A stretch of DNA of 64,000 bases from Drosophila miranda (taxonomy: Eukaryota > Arthropoda > Insecta > Diptera > Drosophilidae). The stretch's first letter is position 1. Every line of letters begins with the position of its first letter. This document shows positions 61,333-64,000 of this stretch, piece after piece. The notes under the pieces were generated by a model. It had not been told where the DNA came from and searched no databases. It was given only the letters and a program-made list of their open reading frames with translations. The stretch is taken from NCBI RefSeq assembly GCF_003369915.1, contig NC_046673.1:16600001-16664000 (forward strand), in the 5' to 3' direction. The position numbers were made by a program, and so were the translations under genes.

Positions 61333-62300
61333 ACTACTCTTAAGTATTCTCTTGTTCTAGGATCATATGTTTTTTTTTAAAACACCCCTTTCCACCACCT
61401 TCGTTTAACATTTTTACGTGTTTTTGGTTTATAAAAAACCCAATAATTTCTTACACATAAACACAAGCACGCAACACATACACCCTTTAATTATTGTCAA
61501 ACAACAAACCAAAAGCCCAGCTTTCAAAAACGGCAGACTCTGGCTGAAACAGAAGGATCGTAGGACAAAGGAGAGCGAACAAATATAAGCATTTCAAAAA
61601 TGGCTAGACACTACACTACTTACAACAACAAAAACAAAAAACAACACCACAAACTTGTAAATGAATACAATTTTTGTAAACATTTAATGTGCATCGAAGC
61701 GAATTCCACACTAAACACACAAAAAGGAAGACCGACCACAAAGAATGGAAATAAAACGATAATATTTATATGCTTAACAAAACTAAAAGAAAATTGTGTA
61801 GTGTATATTTTTACAGATTTTAAGGCTCGGATAGAGATGCATAATGCAGACATGTAATATAAGAAGTGCCGCAAATCAGCGGGAACAGTAGTGGCAACGG
61901 TCCTCAGTACTTTGTGCCAAATAAGTGAATGCAGGACCTTGCATCCGGCATAATGGATTGTCTTTACTGCCTTATCGAGGATGCGCTCCAGCAACAGCTT
62001 TTAGATTGAAGCCACATCGTGATCGTACGTCTGCAGATCGTTGATGATCAGCAGATTTATGCCACACGGACAGCTTGTCCACAAGCTGAAGCTTGCGCTC
62101 AATGGCCTCCACATTGGTGGTCCAAAGTATGTTATATTCCAAATCCTAGAGGAGGCAAATGTTGAGGAGTGCCCTACTTAGAGATCCTTGAAAGTTCTTC
62201 TTTTCTAAGAATGAAATGCCATATACGCTTCATATTGAATATTTATTAAGTTTTCATAGGGTTTGAATGGATCAAAAGGTATGCAAAAAGAAGCGTGCGT
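61333..62300. other. CCT2 3' UTR and intergenic DNA
   Basis: An A-rich stretch follows the CCT2 stop, with a candidate AATAAA at 61750-61755. No coding sequence was recognised before the cuticle-type gene. Confidence 0.5.
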
Positions 62301-62302
62301 GT

Positions 62303-62626
62303 TTACTTCTTCTTCAGGAAGGGGCTAACAATGGCCGGAGCTGCGTAGGCGGTATAGGCAGGAGCAGCTGCGGCATAGGATGTGTAAGCAGGAACAGCAG
62401 CTGCAGCATATGTGGTCACTGGAGCCGTATATCGCACACGAGCAGCGGCATATGTGGCAGCATACGATGGAACAGCAGCATATGTCGCAGCAGCATAAGA
62501 TGGAACAGCAGTATATGTGGCAGCAGCATACGATGGAGCAGCAGCATATGTGGTGACCGGCGAAGCCAGGAAGCCAGCCTGTGCGCAGGCGATAGAGCAG
62601 AGAGCCAGGCAAATGAGGAACTTCAT
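62303..62626 (-). CDS. Small secreted Ala/Tyr-rich cuticle-type protein
   Basis: An intronless 107-aa ORF starting at an ATG that follows a TATA/Inr promoter. Residues 1-17 (MKFLICLALCSIACAQA) form a clear signal peptide. The mature part consists of imperfect YAAAPSYAAATYTAVPSY units of about 12 residues, rich in Ala, Tyr, Thr and Pro, and ends APAIVSPFLKKK. This is the style of low-complexity insect structural cuticle proteins (825-Oak and related small Ala-rich families). There is no chitin-binding RR domain. The basic KKK end is notable. A role in cuticle or another extracellular matrix is likely by family style but not shown. Confidence 0.8.
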   Translation of the reverse strand: MKFLICLALCSIACAQAGFLASPVTTYAAAPSYAAATYTAVPSYAAATYAAVPSYAATYAAARVRYTAPVTTYAAAAVPAYTSYAAAAPAYTAYAAPAIVSPFLKKK

Positions 62627-62658
62627 GTTGATATGTTTGGGTTTGTTAGTTTGTCAGT

Positions 62659-62696
62659 GACTGATGTTGTTTCGCAATTAGCTCGATCGTTTTATA
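62659..62696 (-). promoter_or_regulatory. TATA box and initiator of the cuticle-type gene
   Basis: On the minus strand TATAAAA (62696-62690) is followed by an initiator-like TCAGTC (62664-62659). The predicted start A lies about 34 nt downstream of the first T of the TATA box and about 36 nt upstream of the ATG. This is the focused promoter type expected of regulated cuticle genes, in contrast to the CCT2 promoter. Confidence 0.75.
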
Positions 62697-62775
62697 GGCC
62701 AGTTCTGTGTTTGGGGGAGGCCCGAAACGGGTTTACGGCTTACGGGCCAGTCCCCCCCGCCATAACAAGTGAAAT

Positions 62776-62963
62776 CTAAATTAGAACATAATTGCGTCCG
62801 CATTGAATTTCTGCATAGTAACGTTTATTGGACGCGGATTCGGCTGCCTCCTTTGTCGCGTTAACGACAGCAGCATCGTCAGGTGTCAGCACCCCAGCCC
62901 CATGCCATGTCCAATGGATTAGCTCCAGCGTCGATTTGGCATCTGGCATCCACATACATGTTG
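62776..62963 (-). CDS. Uncharacterised possible terminal exon
   Basis: A minus-strand frame follows a good acceptor (CCATTGCAG, ending 62964) and encodes about 62 residues, ending with AEIQCGRNYVLI and a stop at 62776-62778. Upstream, a second acceptor-like ATTGCAG at 63089-63095 precedes a short open frame (ILKDLLKDLLRQDYNPIIP). A donor between the two could be GTGGTC or GTTAAA, both weak. The pieces look like ordinary protein, but no family is recognised and no start was found. It may be a gene fragment. Confidence 0.25.
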
Positions 62964-63177
62964 CTGCAATGGATATCAATCAATAGACTAAGATTTATAT
63001 TCAATATTCATTTAACAGAAATGGGACCACAGGGTATAATTGGGTTGTAGTCCTGTCTGAGCAGATCTTTTAAAAGATCTTTCAGAATCTGCAATATGCG
63101 AACAAAATAAAAGCCGAGGTGAGATGACCTTGGGCACTTTAATCATTTTTATCTACAGTGCCAAAATACAAACAAAG

Positions 63178-63235
63178 ACGAGCGGTGCCGTTGTGAGTTG
63201 CGGCAAAGGCCGCGGCTCTACTTGTATACCCGGTA
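63178..63235. repeat. Dispersed repeat fragment shared with 39281-39336
   Basis: GAGCGGTGCCGTTG, GGCCGCGGCTCTACTT and CCCGGTAC are shared with the fragment at 39281-39336. Here the block runs directly into the DINE-1-like element, so the two may be parts of one composite element. Confidence 0.6.
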
Positions 63236-63408
63236 CTCAGTCACTAGATGACGGACAGACAGACAGGGCTCAATGCACTCGGCTATTGATGCTGATCAAG
63301 AATATATATACTTTATGGGGTCGGAAACGATTCCTTCTGGACGTTACACACATCCATTTTCACCACAAATCTAATATACCCCTATGCTCATTTTGAGTAT
63401 CGGGTATA
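63224..63408 (-). mobile_element. DINE-1/INE-1-like element, minus orientation
   Basis: The minus-strand sequence carries the DINE-1 hallmarks: AAGGAATCGTTTCCGACC, AAAGTATATATATTCTTGAT, CAGCATCAATAGCCGAGT and a CTGTCTGTCTGTCCGTC block. Its ends are near-perfect inverted repeats (TATACCCGGTACTCA at 63224-63238 and TGAGTATCGGGTATA at 63394-63408). DINE-1 (INE-1) is an abundant nonautonomous Helitron-related family in Drosophila and encodes no protein. Confidence 0.75.
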
Positions 63409-63411
63409 ACC

Positions 63412-63530
63412 AGAGGGAAGCATTTCGGACCCCTTAAAGTATATATATCCTTGATTAGCATCAATAGCCGAGTCGATATCGCTGTCTGGTGCGTCCATCC
63501 CGATAAGCGCCTCGATCTCAGAGACTAACC
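63412..63530 (+). mobile_element. DINE-1/INE-1-like element fragment, plus orientation
   Basis: AGGGAAGCATTTCGGACC, AAAGTATATATATCCTTGAT, AGCATCAATAGCCGAGTCG and GATCTCAGAGACTA match the DINE-1 core in plus orientation. It is separated by only a few bases from the minus-oriented copy, so the two form an inverted repeat. Confidence 0.75.
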
Positions 63531-64000
63531 AAATTTCATACTCTTACAAGTGTTTTTTTGAAATCTGAAACGGTTTCTCCCCTGAACATATGCCCAGTAG
63601 ATTGTCATGGGTCTAGTGCATGAAAAGGGAAAGGGAAAAGGGACTCCTTGAATATAAGTTGAAGCTAATCAAACGATATATGTATTTTCCAGACACTACT
63701 ATTGCTTCCCATCCTTAGCCTATCTTAGGCCTCGAGTCACGGTCGCCAAGTTGCAAAGACTCAGGCAATTTATTTTGTTTGTTGTGTCGTTGAATAATTC
63801 TCGTTGCAATGGGAGCGGATCATCGATCGTATCTGGCCAATTCCCGACAGATCTTGGCTCGGCAAGAAGTCAAAACAAACATCACATAAACATTGCAAAC
63901 ACACATTTTTATTGTAAATCTTTCGCGTTCATTCATTACAATCCAAACGTATAAAATGTGGGGGTATGGGGGCGTTGGAGCATTTTTCAAAATGAAAAGT

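Overview
The window is eukaryotic and reads as Drosophila nuclear DNA. It has short GT-AG introns, Drosophila core-promoter motifs (DRE, Motif 1, Motif 6, TATA plus TCAGT initiator), DINE-1-like repeats and microsatellite-rich intergenic DNA. CCT2 carries an intronic mir-13b hairpin, the arrangement of D. melanogaster CG7033/mir-13b-2 on the X (Muller A). The density of short tandem repeats suggests an obscura-group species; that and the X linkage are inference from recalled D. melanogaster gene positions.

Layout. 1-22.6 kb is a gene-poor, microsatellite-rich desert without a convincing exon. At 22.6-23.5 kb lie an 88-codon ORF of unknown function and, on the minus strand, a broken relic of a Ulp1/SENP-type SUMO protease. 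23.7-30.4 kb is again gene-poor and contains a small foldback flanked by 15-bp direct repeats. 30.4-37.8 kb is a compact island: a divergent calcineurin-B-homologous (CHP-like) EF-hand gene (-), a decayed ORF (+), a catalytically degenerate Rai1/DXO-fold gene that is probably cutoff (+), a ten-exon coiled-coil gene (-), and a broken inverted copy of the 3' half of that coiled-coil gene (+). 37.8-54.7 kb is a second desert with transposon relics, a 12-bp minisatellite and a frameshifted short ORF. 54.8-62.7 kb holds a GH20 beta-hexosaminidase (+), the CCT2 chaperonin subunit with its housekeeping promoter and intronic mir-13b (+), and a small secreted Ala/Tyr-rich cuticle-type protein with its own TATA/Inr promoter (-). 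The right end has an uncharacterised ORF and two DINE-1-like copies in inverted orientation.

The genes do not form one pathway. CCT2 and the hexosaminidase are housekeeping or lysosomal/secretory genes. The cuff-like gene belongs to the piRNA-precursor transcription machinery by family knowledge. Splice junctions given here were read by eye from consensus sites and reading-frame continuity.
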